From Candidatus Magasanikbacteria bacterium RIFOXYD2_FULL_41_14 (GTDB taxonomy: Bacteria; Patescibacteriota; Patescibacteriia; Magasanikbacterales; GWA2-37-8): a DNA stretch of 44,233 nucleotides. The notes below the pieces were generated by a model. It saw only the letters and a list, made by a program, of their open reading frames with translations, did no database searches and was not told where the DNA came from. Positions 32,223-40,480 of the stretch are shown here, one piece after another. The stretch is taken from contig MFRE01000022.1 of NCBI GenBank assembly GCA_001784475.1, forward strand, positions 1-44,233, written 5' to 3'. Made by a program: the position numbers and the translations under genes. The number at the start of each line of letters is the position of its first letter. Positions within the stretch are counted from its first letter, which is position 1.

Positions 32223-33200
32223 ATGCTTAGTTATAAAAAATTAGGATTTGTTAATACTCGTGCTTTGTTTAAAAAGGCACTTAGTGGTGGCTATGCTGTG
32301 CCCGCTTATAATTTTAATAATTTAGAAGGACTTCAGGCAATAGTTTTGGCTTGTTTGGAATCTCAGTCGCCAGTAATTTTACAAGCCAGTAAAAGTGCTT
32401 GTAATTATGTGGACCAATCAATTTTGCCACATTTGGTATATGGAGCGGTTTTAATGATGAAACGGGTCGCTAAAGAAAAAAAATTAAAACCGATTCCGGT
32501 TGTTTTACATTTAGATCACGGGCCTGATTTTAAAATGGTCAAACAATGTATTGACAGCGGTTTTTCGTCTGTTATGATTGATGGTTCGTCTTTAAAGTAT
32601 AAAGATAATGTGGCTTTAACTAAAAAAGTGGTTGATTATGCCCATAAATATGGGGTAACAGTTGAGGGTGAATTAGGGGAGTTGGCCGGAGTGGAGGATG
32701 ATGTTGTCGCCGAACTTTCTGATTATACCAATCCTAAAACAGTAGCGGATTTTGTCTTACGCACGGGGGTAGATTCTTTGGCTGTTTCCATTGGCACTTC
32801 CCATGGGGTGCATAAATTTAAACCCGGAGTTAACCCACATATACGTTTGGATATTCTAAAAGAGATTGAAAAACAAATTCCCAATTTTCCAATTGTTTTA
32901 CACGGAGCCTCGTCAGTACCTCATCGTTATGTGGGAGAAGCCAATAAGTACGGCGCTAATTTGATAAAAGCGATTGGTGTTCCGGAAGATCAATTGCGGG
33001 TCGCCGCCGGTCAGGCGGTGTGTAAAATTAATATTGATAGTGACAGTCGGTTGATTACCACGGCGACGTTGCGTAAAATTTTTGCCGAGAATAAAACCGT
33101 AGTTGACCCCCGTGAGTATTTGGGTGAAGTGCGTGATGTATTAAAAGAATTTTATATTAATAAAAATAAAATTGTCATGGGTAGTAATGACCGGGTGTAG
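32223..33200 (+). CDS. fba: Class II fructose-bisphosphate aldolase
   Basis: The 325-residue zinc enzyme splits fructose-1,6-bisphosphate in glycolysis or joins trioses in gluconeogenesis. Motifs include AVPAYNFNNLEGLQAIV, the metal-binding VVLHLDHGPDF, GELGELAGVEDDV, SIGTSHGVHKF (His) and IVLHGASSVP (His). Length fits the family. It probably belongs to the same transcript as the HD gene upstream. Confidence 0.96.
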   Translation: MLSYKKLGFVNTRALFKKALSGGYAVPAYNFNNLEGLQAIVLACLESQSPVILQASKSACNYVDQSILPHLVYGAVLMMKRVAKEKKLKPIPVVLHLDHGPDFKMVKQCIDSGFSSVMIDGSSLKYKDNVALTKKVVDYAHKYGVTVEGELGELAGVEDDVVAELSDYTNPKTVADFVLRTGVDSLAVSIGTSHGVHKFKPGVNPHIRLDILKEIEKQIPNFPIVLHGASSVPHRYVGEANKYGANLIKAIGVPEDQLRVAAGQAVCKINIDSDSRLITTATLRKIFAENKTVVDPREYLGEVRDVLKEFYINKNKIVMGSNDRV

Positions 33201-33268
33201 GTTATAGTAAATTAGGGGGATAAATCCTCCTTTTGTTATTCATAAAATAATATTAAAAAATAAAAAAT

Positions 33269-33805
33269 ATGACAACTGACCCAAAGAAATTTTACGAAAA
33301 GAGCAAGGGGGTAGTAAATTTATCATGGCAAGATGTTGAGCATGACACACTGGTTATTATAGATAAAATGAAAAATGATGGCTTTGAGCCCGATATGATA
33401 GTTTCTATAGCGCGCTCTGGTTTAATTCCGGCCGCTTTAATTGCCTATACGCTTGGTAATAAACAATTGTATGTGGTCAAGATTGATTTTAGCAAAACCC
33501 AACGCGCTGGCAAAGATCAAGATTTAATGGAACGACCGGTTATTACCCAAGAGTTAACTAAAGATGTGCGCGGGTTAAAGGTTTTAGTTGTTGACGAAAT
33601 GGCAGTATCTGGCTCAACTTTAAAAATGATGAAGTCCTATATGGACATGAAACAACCCCGAGAAGTGCGCTACGCGGTGTTATATAAGCAACCCTGGTCG
33701 GAGTTTTCTCCTGACTATGCTGGTAGAGAAATTGAAGCTTGGCCAATATATCCTTGGAAGGAATTGCGAAACAATGTCTTAGATCCGCGAGCAAAAATGG
33801 CTTAA
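33269..33805 (+). CDS. Type I phosphoribosyltransferase
   Basis: The 178-residue protein has the PRPP-binding loop LVVDEMAVSGSTLKMM and an upstream 'IVSIARSGLIPAALIAYTLG' segment, like xanthine/hypoxanthine phosphoribosyltransferases of the Gpt type. It would salvage a purine base. The second acidic residue of the usual DD pair is Glu. The exact base is not decided by sequence. Confidence 0.9.
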   Translation: MTTDPKKFYEKSKGVVNLSWQDVEHDTLVIIDKMKNDGFEPDMIVSIARSGLIPAALIAYTLGNKQLYVVKIDFSKTQRAGKDQDLMERPVITQELTKDVRGLKVLVVDEMAVSGSTLKMMKSYMDMKQPREVRYAVLYKQPWSEFSPDYAGREIEAWPIYPWKELRNNVLDPRAKMA

Positions 33806-33850
33806 ATTACCTTAAAATTAGCTTTATCCACAGAAACTGTCGAAAAAAAG

Positions 33851-33879
33851 TTGACAGTTTTTTGTTTTAGTATTATACT
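33851..33879 (+). promoter_or_regulatory. Promoter of the TrmB-GlcNAc cluster
   Basis: TTGACA, 17 bases, TATACT. The expected start of transcription is only about 10 bases before the ATG at 33895, so the mRNA may be nearly leaderless. Confidence 0.78.
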
Positions 33880-33894
33880 AATGTTAGCCAAAAT

Positions 33895-34641
33895 ATGGAC
33901 ATAGATATACTAAAAAAATTAGGATTTAGTGACAAATGCGTTAAAGCATACTTAACCCTTCTCCGTCTGGGTCCTGCTTCAGTGCGCGATTTGGCCCAAG
34001 CGAGCGGTTTAAATCGCGGTTCAGCTTATGATGCCCTACAATGGTTAGAAGAGCGTGGGTTAGTTGGTTTTTATAAACAAGAAACACGCCAGACCTTTGT
34101 AGCGGAAGATCCGGCCAAGCTGAAGCGCTTAGCCAAAGAAAAGCGAGTGGAATTGGAATTGGCGGAAAAAAGATTGGAGCCGATGACGCTTGAATTACAG
34201 GCAATTTATAACAGCGGTGGTCAGCGCCCAGTCGCGCGTTATTATGAAAAAAAAGAATTAAATAATATTTTAGAAGATGTATTGGCAGTGTGTGAAGGAG
34301 ACGCAGAATCAACTTATCGGATTTATTCGGCAGAAGGAGTGCGTGAATATTTATACGCTGACTTTCCGTCTTTTTCGGACGCGCGCATTGCCAAAGGCGT
34401 AAAGGTAAAAGTAATTGCTTTAGGCGCGGGAGGAGAATTGCGTGGATTTGATGAGCGCAAGTGGCTGCCAAAGGTGAAAGATACTGGAACTTATATTATT
34501 ATCTATCCGGGCAAAACCGCGTATATTTCTTTGGATGCGCGCGGAGAACCCTTGGGGGTAGTAATTGAAAATCAGGGAGTATTTGAAACTCAAAAAAGTA
34601 TTTTTGATGAACTATGGAACAAGTTACCAATAAAAAAATGA
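33895..34641 (+). CDS. TrmB-family transcriptional regulator
   Basis: The 248-residue protein has an N-terminal winged helix-turn-helix (KKLGFSDKCVKAYLTLLRLG, ASGLNRGSAYDALQWLEERG), a coiled segment (about 78-105) and a C-terminal ligand-type domain. TrmB proteins are mostly sugar-responsive regulators in archaea and are frequent in CPR bacteria. As the first gene of the cluster it may control the amino-sugar genes downstream. The stop overlaps the HAD start (ATGA). Confidence 0.88.
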   Translation: MDIDILKKLGFSDKCVKAYLTLLRLGPASVRDLAQASGLNRGSAYDALQWLEERGLVGFYKQETRQTFVAEDPAKLKRLAKEKRVELELAEKRLEPMTLELQAIYNSGGQRPVARYYEKKELNNILEDVLAVCEGDAESTYRIYSAEGVREYLYADFPSFSDARIAKGVKVKVIALGAGGELRGFDERKWLPKVKDTGTYIIIYPGKTAYISLDARGEPLGVVIENQGVFETQKSIFDELWNKLPIKK

Positions 34642-35339
34642 AAATAATTTTTGATTTTGACAACACTTTATTTGACTCCATGCAGTTGAAGTCAATGTTT
34701 CGCGATATTGCGCGGGTTAATGGTTTTTCTGATGCTGAATCTCGGGCTTTTTATTCGGCCGCCCGTAACGATGAGGATGGAATCATTGCCATTACATTAG
34801 ATCGATATTTGGAAGAGGTGCGGACGCGCTGTATTAGTGAAAATAAACAGATTGACGAAAAGGCCACGCGGGCGGCAGTTGATAAAATTAAGAAAAATGG
34901 CGTTGATCTTCTTTTGCCGGGAGCGAAAGAGTTACTGAAATTTTGTTGTAATCAAAATTTTGATTACCATCTTTTGAGTTTAGGTGTGCGTTCTTGGCAG
35001 ATGGAAAAAATGCGCTGGGTTGGTATTGATAAAATTTTTACCGACAGCAATACAGTTTTTACTGTGAAAGAAGCGGGCGGAAAAGTGGAAGCACTGCGTG
35101 AATTATTTGGTTTTGATTTTACAGGCAAGAACACGGTTTTGTTTAACGACCGCGCGGACGAATCGGACGAGCTTTTGGAAGAGTTTAGCGATTTGGTTGT
35201 TTTTTTAAGACGCGATGAACGTGATGAGCGTAGCAGTGGAAAAGTTGTCAATGATTTGTTAAAAAATTATGGTGATAGAGTTTTTATCGCCGGTAATTTG
35301 AGCGAGCTGTTAAATTCGTTTATAAATTATGCCCATTGA
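34638..35339 (+). CDS. HAD-family hydrolase
   Basis: The ATG at 34638 lies in the ATGA overlap and gives MKIIFDFDNTLFDS, the catalytic DxD (Asp6, Asp8) of HAD phosphatases. SLGVRSWQMEK is the motif II-like stretch, and VLFNDRADES supplies the acidic motif. The 233-residue protein has a helical cap. A phosphosugar or nucleotide substrate is possible given the neighbours, but not shown. Its end overlaps the next gene. Confidence 0.88.
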   Translation: MKIIFDFDNTLFDSMQLKSMFRDIARVNGFSDAESRAFYSAARNDEDGIIAITLDRYLEEVRTRCISENKQIDEKATRAAVDKIKKNGVDLLLPGAKELLKFCCNQNFDYHLLSLGVRSWQMEKMRWVGIDKIFTDSNTVFTVKEAGGKVEALRELFGFDFTGKNTVLFNDRADESDELLEEFSDLVVFLRRDERDERSSGKVVNDLLKNYGDRVFIAGNLSELLNSFINYAH

Positions 35340-36090
35340 TTTTTCTAATATAGGAGTAGTAATTTTGGCTGCGGGCCAAGGCAAGCGCATGAAAAGCCAT
35401 AAATTAAAAGTAATGCATGAATTGCATGGTCGTCCGCTTATAGATTATGTTGTCAGCGCGGTTGAGAAATCTGGGTTAGCCGTAAAACCAGTTGTGGTTG
35501 TAAATGAGCGTGATGATTCAGTGCAACAATATTTAGGTGAGCGCGCCATTTATGTGACGCAGACCGAACAGTTAGGAACCGGCCACGCACTTGCTCAGGC
35601 CCAATCATTATTGAAAGGTAAAGTTAAGCAAGTGGTAGTGCTCTATGGCGATATGCCTTTTGTGGAAAGTGAATCAATTAGTAAAATTGCTAAAAACAAT
35701 ATAGATAATAAAAGCAAAATTACTCTGATGACTGTGGCAGTTGATGAGTTTTCTGGTTGGAAAGGCGTTTTTGCAGATTACGGACGGATAATACGCTCTG
35801 ATGTAGATAATCATATTGTTGGCATTGTGGAAAAAAAGGATGCTAACACCCAACAATTAGAAATAAAAGAAATTAATACTGGATTTTTTTGCTTTGACGA
35901 ATTTTGGCTTTGGCCACATTTGCAAGCTTTGCAAAATAACAATAACCAAGCTGAATATTATTTAACTGATTTAGTAGCGATGGCGATGAACGAGGGCGTG
36001 CCGGTATCTTCTATTGCTATTGATCCACGCGAAGCCGTAGGGGTAAATAGTGTTGAGCAGTTAGAGAAAGCGGAAAAATTAATCAGTTAA
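35329..36090 (+). CDS. GlmU-like UDP-GlcNAc pyrophosphorylase domain
   Basis: The 253-residue protein is only the N-terminal nucleotidyltransferase half of GlmU. It has VVILAAGQGKRMKSHKLKVM, the TEQLGTGHALAQAQSLL motif, VVLYGDMPFVE and EINTGFFCF. The beta-helix acetyltransferase half of a full GlmU (about 450 residues) is missing, so glucosamine-1-phosphate acetylation must be done elsewhere or be bypassed. It lies next to glmS, which supports a UDP-GlcNAc role. Confidence 0.92.
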   Translation: MPIDFSNIGVVILAAGQGKRMKSHKLKVMHELHGRPLIDYVVSAVEKSGLAVKPVVVVNERDDSVQQYLGERAIYVTQTEQLGTGHALAQAQSLLKGKVKQVVVLYGDMPFVESESISKIAKNNIDNKSKITLMTVAVDEFSGWKGVFADYGRIIRSDVDNHIVGIVEKKDANTQQLEIKEINTGFFCFDEFWLWPHLQALQNNNNQAEYYLTDLVAMAMNEGVPVSSIAIDPREAVGVNSVEQLEKAEKLIS

Positions 36091-36170
36091 TTTATTAATT
36101 TGATAGTCAGATAAGTTTTGCTTTTAATTTACTGTTCAACTAATTAACAAATAAACTAATCAACCAACAT

Positions 36171-37994
36171 ATGTGTGGCATAATTGGATATATCGGCAAA
36201 AAACAAGCGCTTCCTATTTTAGTAAATGGTTTGCGTCGTTTGGAATATCGCGGTTATGATTCGGCGGGTGTAGCCATATCAGATGGTAAAAAAGTGGCGC
36301 GAGTTCGGGCGATGGGGAAAATTGACGAATTAGCGAACAAATTAAAACCGATGACTATTAGTGGTACCGTAGGAATTGCTCATACGCGCTGGGCTACGCA
36401 CGGCGGAGTGAGTGAGGACAATGCGCATCCGCACGCGGCTTGTACTGATGACTTGGTGATAGTTCATAATGGTATCATTGAGAACTATCGTGAATTAAAA
36501 GATAAATTTTTAAAAGGCCACGAATTAAAATCACAGACCGATACGGAAATTCTGGCACACTTAATTGAAATATTTTATAAAGGCAACTTAACCGAAGCGG
36601 TGCGGGCGGCGTTAAAGGAAGTTCGTGGTACTTATGGGTTGGTGGCTATGCATAGTGCCGAGCCCGATAAATTGGTAGCCGCTCGGTTAGGTAGTCCTTT
36701 GGTGATTGGGGTAGGGGATGATGAATATTTTTTGGCGTCAGATACTTCACCAATGCTGGCTCACACCAAAGAAGTTGTATTTTTGGATGATGGTGAAATT
36801 GCGGAAATTACTCCCGCGGGATTTAAAATTAGTAATTTAAATTCTAAGAGTGTTGATAAAGTAAGCTCAAAAATTGATTGGGATGAAGCCAGCGCGCAGA
36901 AACAAGGTTTTCCGCATTTTATGTTAAAAGAAATTTTTGACCAACCGGCTGTATTTATGGATGCGATTCGAGGGCGTTATAATTTGGCAGAAGGCACCGC
37001 GCATTTGGGCGGTCTTAATATGACGATTGAGCAGATGCATAAAATAAGGCGAGTGATTTTGTTGGCTTGTGGCACAGCTTCGTATGCCTCTTTGGTAGGT
37101 AAATATGCCATGGAACGTCTAGCTGGCATTCCTACCGAAGTTGATGTTGCTTCTGAATTTCGTTATCGCGACCCGATTATTGATCATCACACTTTGGTGT
37201 TTGGCATATCCCAATCGGGCGAGACGGCTGATACTTTGGCGGCTTTACGTGAAGCTAAACGTAAAGGGGCGTACGTACGCGGAATTGTGAATGTTATTGG
37301 TTCTACTATGGCGCGAGAGACCGATGGTGGCACCTATATGCATGCTGGCCCAGAGCTCGCGGTTGCATCTACTAAGGCCTATACCAATATGTTGGCGGTT
37401 TTAATTTTGTATGCGATTCAATTTGGACGTTTAAACCGTTTGACAGAAGCGACCGGAGAGCGTTTGATTGCAGCTCTTTTAGAAATTCCAGAAAAAATGA
37501 AAGAAGTATTAGCTTTAAACGATGGTATAAAGAAAATTGCCATGAAGTATAAAGACAGCGCTGGTATGTTATTTTTAGGTCGGGGTGTTAATTATCCAGT
37601 AGCACTTGAGGGGTCACACAAATTAAAAGAGATTTCTTATATTCACAGCGAGGCGTATCCGGCTGGGGAAATGAAGCATGGTGCCAATGCGCTCTTGGGT
37701 CCAAATTTTCCAGTTTTGGCTATCATTACAAAAAATCAATTGTATGAAAAAATGCGCAGTAATGTGGAAGAAGTGAAAGCGCGATATTCGCCGTTAATTT
37801 TAGTGGCGACTGTTGGCGACGAAAGCGTGTCTGAATTGGCAGATGATATTATTTACGTTCCGCCTACAATGGAATTGTTGGAACCGTTGTTAAATACCAT
37901 TGCGTTACAGTTATTTGCTTATCATAGCGCAGTGGCTTTGGGGCGAGATGTAGATCGGCCACGCAATTTAGCTAAAAGTGTTACTGTTGAATAA
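36171..37994 (+). CDS. glmS: Glutamine-fructose-6-phosphate aminotransferase
   Basis: The 607-residue enzyme makes glucosamine-6-phosphate, the first step of UDP-GlcNAc synthesis. It begins MCGIIGYIG, with Cys2 as the glutaminase nucleophile, followed by HTRWATHGGVSEDNAHPH. Two SIS isomerase domains follow (LACGTASYASLVGKYAMER, FGISQSGETADTLAALREAK). The end LAKSVTVE is the conserved tail. No glmS ribozyme was seen in the 80-base upstream gap. Confidence 0.98.
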   Translation: MCGIIGYIGKKQALPILVNGLRRLEYRGYDSAGVAISDGKKVARVRAMGKIDELANKLKPMTISGTVGIAHTRWATHGGVSEDNAHPHAACTDDLVIVHNGIIENYRELKDKFLKGHELKSQTDTEILAHLIEIFYKGNLTEAVRAALKEVRGTYGLVAMHSAEPDKLVAARLGSPLVIGVGDDEYFLASDTSPMLAHTKEVVFLDDGEIAEITPAGFKISNLNSKSVDKVSSKIDWDEASAQKQGFPHFMLKEIFDQPAVFMDAIRGRYNLAEGTAHLGGLNMTIEQMHKIRRVILLACGTASYASLVGKYAMERLAGIPTEVDVASEFRYRDPIIDHHTLVFGISQSGETADTLAALREAKRKGAYVRGIVNVIGSTMARETDGGTYMHAGPELAVASTKAYTNMLAVLILYAIQFGRLNRLTEATGERLIAALLEIPEKMKEVLALNDGIKKIAMKYKDSAGMLFLGRGVNYPVALEGSHKLKEISYIHSEAYPAGEMKHGANALLGPNFPVLAIITKNQLYEKMRSNVEEVKARYSPLILVATVGDESVSELADDIIYVPPTMELLEPLLNTIALQLFAYHSAVALGRDVDRPRNLAKSVTVE

Positions 37995-38000
37995 AATAAT

Positions 38001-38999
38001 ATGACTAAAGGCAAAACTCGTTCGAAGCAGATTCGCTCGGGGCGAAAAATCAAAGTGGTGGTTGTAGGCGGAGGTAATGGCAGTGCCATTGTTCTGCAGG
38101 CGCTAAAAAAATTTGCCGATTCTTTAGAAATTACCGCAGTGATTGGGACCGCTGATTCCGGTGGTTCATCGGGAGAGTTGCGGCGTGAGTTTGGTCTCAT
38201 TCCGTCAGGTGATATTTTGCGGGCGATTCTGGCCCTGAGCCCGACTGATTATAAAATATTGCGAAAGATTTTTTATGAAGTCCGATTTAGTGTTGGTGGC
38301 AAGTTAAATAAACATAATTTAGGTAATTTATTTTTAACTCTCGGCGGTCAATATTCAAAAAATATTGTAAAAACAATTAACGCATTATCTGAAAGCGTCG
38401 GCGCATTAGGTAAAGTTATACCCGCTACTTTAAAACCAGCCGATTTAGCGGTAGAATTAGAAAACGGCCTGATAATTAGAGGTGAGGCCAATATTGATGT
38501 TCCTAAATACAATCGTAATTGGAAGATTAATAAAGCCCTACCCACCCGCGTCCGAGTAAATCCAACGGCTGTGTCCGCGCTGTCTAATGCCGATTACATT
38601 ATTTTTGGTCCGGGTAGTTTATACACTAGCGTCATTGCCCCTTTGACCATTTCGGGAATTTATCAAAGTGTAAAAAAATCGCGTGCCCGCTTAATTGGTT
38701 TAATCACCAATTATAATCATATTTTTGGCGAGACCGGGCCAACTAATTTGAGCGGGACGATCGCGGCTTTGGAAAATAATTTACCACGGCCGTTAGATGT
38801 TATCGTTTTTAATAGCCACCAGCCAGATGTACGAGAGAAAAAATTTGCTCGACAAAAAACCTGGTATTTGTTGGAGCGAGATGATAAAAATCTGACACCT
38901 TACCGCAGCCGCTTGAAATTTTATGATTGTGGTTATAAAAAATTTCCCGGTCTTGATTTCGCCAAGTTAGGAAAATATTTGAAAAAAATAATTAATTGA
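38001..38999 (+). CDS. YvcK/CofD-like protein
   Basis: The 332-residue protein has a basic N-terminus and then VVVGGGNGSAIVLQALKKF, TADSGGSSGELRREFG and IFGPGSLYTSVIAPLTISG, all typical of the YvcK (GlmR) branch of the CofD superfamily. In Firmicutes these proteins bind UDP-GlcNAc and stimulate GlmS activity. Finding it 6 bases after glmS makes that role likely here, by inference. Confidence 0.93.
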   Translation: MTKGKTRSKQIRSGRKIKVVVVGGGNGSAIVLQALKKFADSLEITAVIGTADSGGSSGELRREFGLIPSGDILRAILALSPTDYKILRKIFYEVRFSVGGKLNKHNLGNLFLTLGGQYSKNIVKTINALSESVGALGKVIPATLKPADLAVELENGLIIRGEANIDVPKYNRNWKINKALPTRVRVNPTAVSALSNADYIIFGPGSLYTSVIAPLTISGIYQSVKKSRARLIGLITNYNHIFGETGPTNLSGTIAALENNLPRPLDVIVFNSHQPDVREKKFARQKTWYLLERDDKNLTPYRSRLKFYDCGYKKFPGLDFAKLGKYLKKIIN

Positions 39000-39015
39000 T
39001 ATCACATAATATTAT

Positions 39016-39375
39016 ATGGAATTTTTAAAAAATAAAAGAAATGATACTTATTCTGTTCAAATTATTGCCAAAGATGGCGACAGTGTCGCGGGTTGGGCGT
39101 TTTTAGTGGTAATAAAAAATGATCGTCACGATGAGCCTTATGGGTTGTTGGAAAATTTGTATGTAGAAAAAGAGCATCGTAATTTAGGGCTGGGCAGCAA
39201 ATTGGTAAACGCTGTGATAACCGAAGCTAAAAACTCGGGATGTTATAAATTATTAGCGACCACCAGATTTTCTAAGACAAAAGTGCAGAGTTGGTATAAA
39301 AAAATTGGTTTTAGTGATCATGGTACGGAATTTCGGATGGATTTAATAAAGTCCGAACCAAAACAAAGTGATTAA
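39016..39375 (+). CDS. GNAT acetyltransferase
   Basis: The 119-residue protein carries the acetyl-CoA motif EHRNLGLGSKLVNAVITEAK and the C-terminal WYKKIGFSDHG typical of GNAT enzymes. The substrate is unknown. It closes the UDP-GlcNAc cluster, and could in principle supply the acetyl step lacking in the truncated GlmU, but no sequence feature supports that directly. Confidence 0.85.
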   Translation: MEFLKNKRNDTYSVQIIAKDGDSVAGWAFLVVIKNDRHDEPYGLLENLYVEKEHRNLGLGSKLVNAVITEAKNSGCYKLLATTRFSKTKVQSWYKKIGFSDHGTEFRMDLIKSEPKQSD

Positions 39376-39392
39376 TTGATGGGGCGGAAATA

Positions 39393-39430
39393 AAAAATAT
39401 CCCTGCCAGTTGGTAGGGATATTTTTTTTA
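39393..39430. terminator. Bidirectional terminator
   Basis: AAATATCCCTGCCA and TGGTAGGGATATTT with flanking A and T runs, between the convergent GNAT and Lys-rich genes. Confidence 0.85.
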
Positions 39431-39437
39431 AAGAAAA

Positions 39438-39536
39438 CTATTTCTTTTTTTTCTTAGCGACTTTCTTCTTAGCGACTTTCTTTTTGGTCGCCTTTTTCTT
39501 AGTGGTCTTCTTGGCGGCTTTTTTCTTTTTTGCCAT
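39438..39536 (-). CDS. Lys-rich histone H1-like miniprotein
   Basis: The start is the ATG at 39536, which has a strong GGGAGGTG ribosome-binding site; the longer track ORF is upstream leader. The 32-residue product is almost only Lys, Ala and Thr in KKxxKK repeats, like the tails of bacterial histone H1-like proteins. It would bind DNA or RNA by charge alone. Its own terminator follows directly. It is too short for the usual 60-residue cutoff and easily missed. Confidence 0.72.
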   Translation of the reverse strand: MAKKKKAAKKTTKKKATKKKVAKKKVAKKKKK

Positions 39537-39801
39537 AGTTAACACCTCCCATCTTTTAGTCCCGACAAAGGCGGGACATTTTTTTCTCGCGATCGCGAGA
39601 GAAAATCTTTTAGATTTTTTACAAGACAAGCATTGTTGTAAAAAATTCTTTCGACCTATATATATTATAGAGTGAAATGAAATAAAATGAAATAGTGTAA
39701 AGGAAAGTTATGCACAGGTCTTCGTTTTGACGCGGTTGGAATTACGGCCTGTAAGCAGGTGGTGAGCAAAAAAATTAATTTTTTAAAATAAAAAATTTTA
39801 T

Positions 39802-39836
39802 AAAAAAATATTTTGATTTGTATCAAAATATTTTTT
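39802..39836. terminator. AT-rich terminator-like hairpin
   Basis: AAAAAATATTTTGAT-TTGT-ATCAAAATATTTTTT is a perfect stem with T or A runs on both sides. The surrounding 39537-39850 has no gene that I can support. Confidence 0.6.
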
Positions 39837-39853
39837 AGCGTGATAGTTTAGTG

Positions 39854-39888
39854 AAACGCTTAGCGTCCCCCTAACGACGCTAAGCGTC
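39854..39888. repeat. ACGCTTAGCGTC palindrome
   Basis: ACGCTTAGCGTC and GACGCTAAGCGT are perfect 12-base inverted repeats directly beside the tRNA-Arg-derived copy at 39889. Confidence 0.7.
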
Positions 39889-40016
39889 GTGCCCCCGGAG
39901 AGGATCGGCTTTGACTCAAATTTTCTTCCAAAAATTTGGTCTAGCCACCGCCTCCCGATCGCGCGGCGTCAGTTCGGCCGCGCGATATCGGTCCGGCGTT
40001 CGATCCTCTCGGTCGC
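39889..40016. ncRNA. tRNA-Arg(TCG)-linked three-way-junction element
   Basis: On the minus strand, downstream of tRNA-Arg(TCG), GAGAGGATCGAAC is the exact reverse complement of the tRNA's T-arm. The far end is a near copy of its 3' end (GTGCCCCCGGAGAGGATCG against GTGCCCCCAGAGAGGATCG). These arms pair (GAGGATCG/CGATCCTC). Inner stems are CAAATTTT/AAAATTTG and CGATCGCGCGGC/GCCGCGCGATATCG. The junction TAGCCACCGCCTC matches TAACCACCGCCTC in the tRNA-Leu element, while stems differ and stay paired. Confidence 0.6.
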
Positions 40017-40021
40017 AACCA

Positions 40022-40059
40022 AATTAAAACAATCCACATAAGTGGATTGTTTTAATTTG
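40022..40059. terminator. Hairpin after tRNA-Arg(TCG)
   Basis: AAATTAAAACAATCCAC-ATAA-GTGGATTGTTTTAATTT is a perfect 17-bp stem between the tRNA and its linked element. Confidence 0.75.
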
Positions 40060-40131
40060 TGCCCCCAGAGAGGATCGAACTCCCATCTTCAGGTTCGAAG
40101 CCTGATGTCCTATCCATTGAACGACGAGGGC
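40060..40131 (-). tRNA. tRNA-Arg(TCG)
   Basis: The acceptor GCCCTCG/TGGGGGC, anticodon stem-loop TCAGG-CTTCGAA-CCTGA (TCG) and T-arm GGGAGTTCGATCCTCTC are all present. CCA is not encoded. Confidence 0.93.
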
Positions 40132-40163
40132 ATTGTTAAATAAATTGTTTTTTGTTATTTGCA

Positions 40164-40230
40164 CCTATCCACTCCGACGCTTCTCTCGCGAGAAGGTTGG
40201 AGCCCCGACCTTGCGTCGGGGTTGAACGAC
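40164..40230 (-). other. Interrupted 5' copy of tRNA-Arg(TCG)
   Basis: On the minus strand GTCGTTCAA (40222-40230) and TGGATAGG (40164-40171) match the adjacent D-arm region GTCGTTCAATGGATAGG of tRNA-Arg(TCG). About 50 bases with hairpins CCCCGAC-GCAA-GGTCGGGG and CTTCTCGCGAGAGAAG are placed between the two pieces, i.e. in the D-loop. Confidence 0.5.
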
Positions 40231-40238
40231 AGGGGTTT

Positions 40239-40270
40239 AAAATACCCACCCGATAATTGGGCGGGTATTT
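40239..40270. terminator. Terminator after tRNA-Lys
   Basis: AAATACCC(A/G)CCC and GGGCGGGTATTT form a stem with A/T runs just after tRNA-Lys on the minus strand. Confidence 0.75.
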
Positions 40271-40272
40271 TG

Positions 40273-40345
40273 TGGGCCGCCAGAGGATCGAACTCTGGAC
40301 CTTATCCTTAAGAGGGATCTGCTCTACCAGCTGAGCTAGCGGCCC
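40273..40345 (-). tRNA. tRNA-Lys(CTT)
   Basis: The acceptor GGGCCGC/GCGGCCC, D-arm GCTCAGCTGGTAGAGC, anticodon loop CTCTTAA (CTT) and T-arm CAGAGTTCGATCCTCTG are present. CCA is not encoded. A 27-base copy of its 5' end and upstream flank is found at 40439-40465. Confidence 0.93.
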
Positions 40346-40396
40346 GTAAGTATTTGTATGTGTGTTAATCTCATCTAACTGAGAGACTTGTGTTTA

Positions 40397-40465
40397 CCAT
40401 TTCTCGCCCCGTAGAGAACCAGCGGTTCTTCTACCGGGGAGCTAGCGGCCCGTAAGTATTTGTAT
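40397..40465 (-). other. 5' copy of tRNA-Lys with hairpin
   Basis: The 27-base sequence GAGCTAGCGGCCCGTAAGTA (plus TTTGTAT) at 40439-40465 repeats exactly the tRNA-Lys 5' end and flank at 40333-40359. In the copy the D-arm runs into a strong hairpin (CCCCG-GTAGA...TCTAC-GGGG) instead of the rest of the tRNA. Confidence 0.6.
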
Positions 40466-40480
40466 TTATGATAATCTCAT

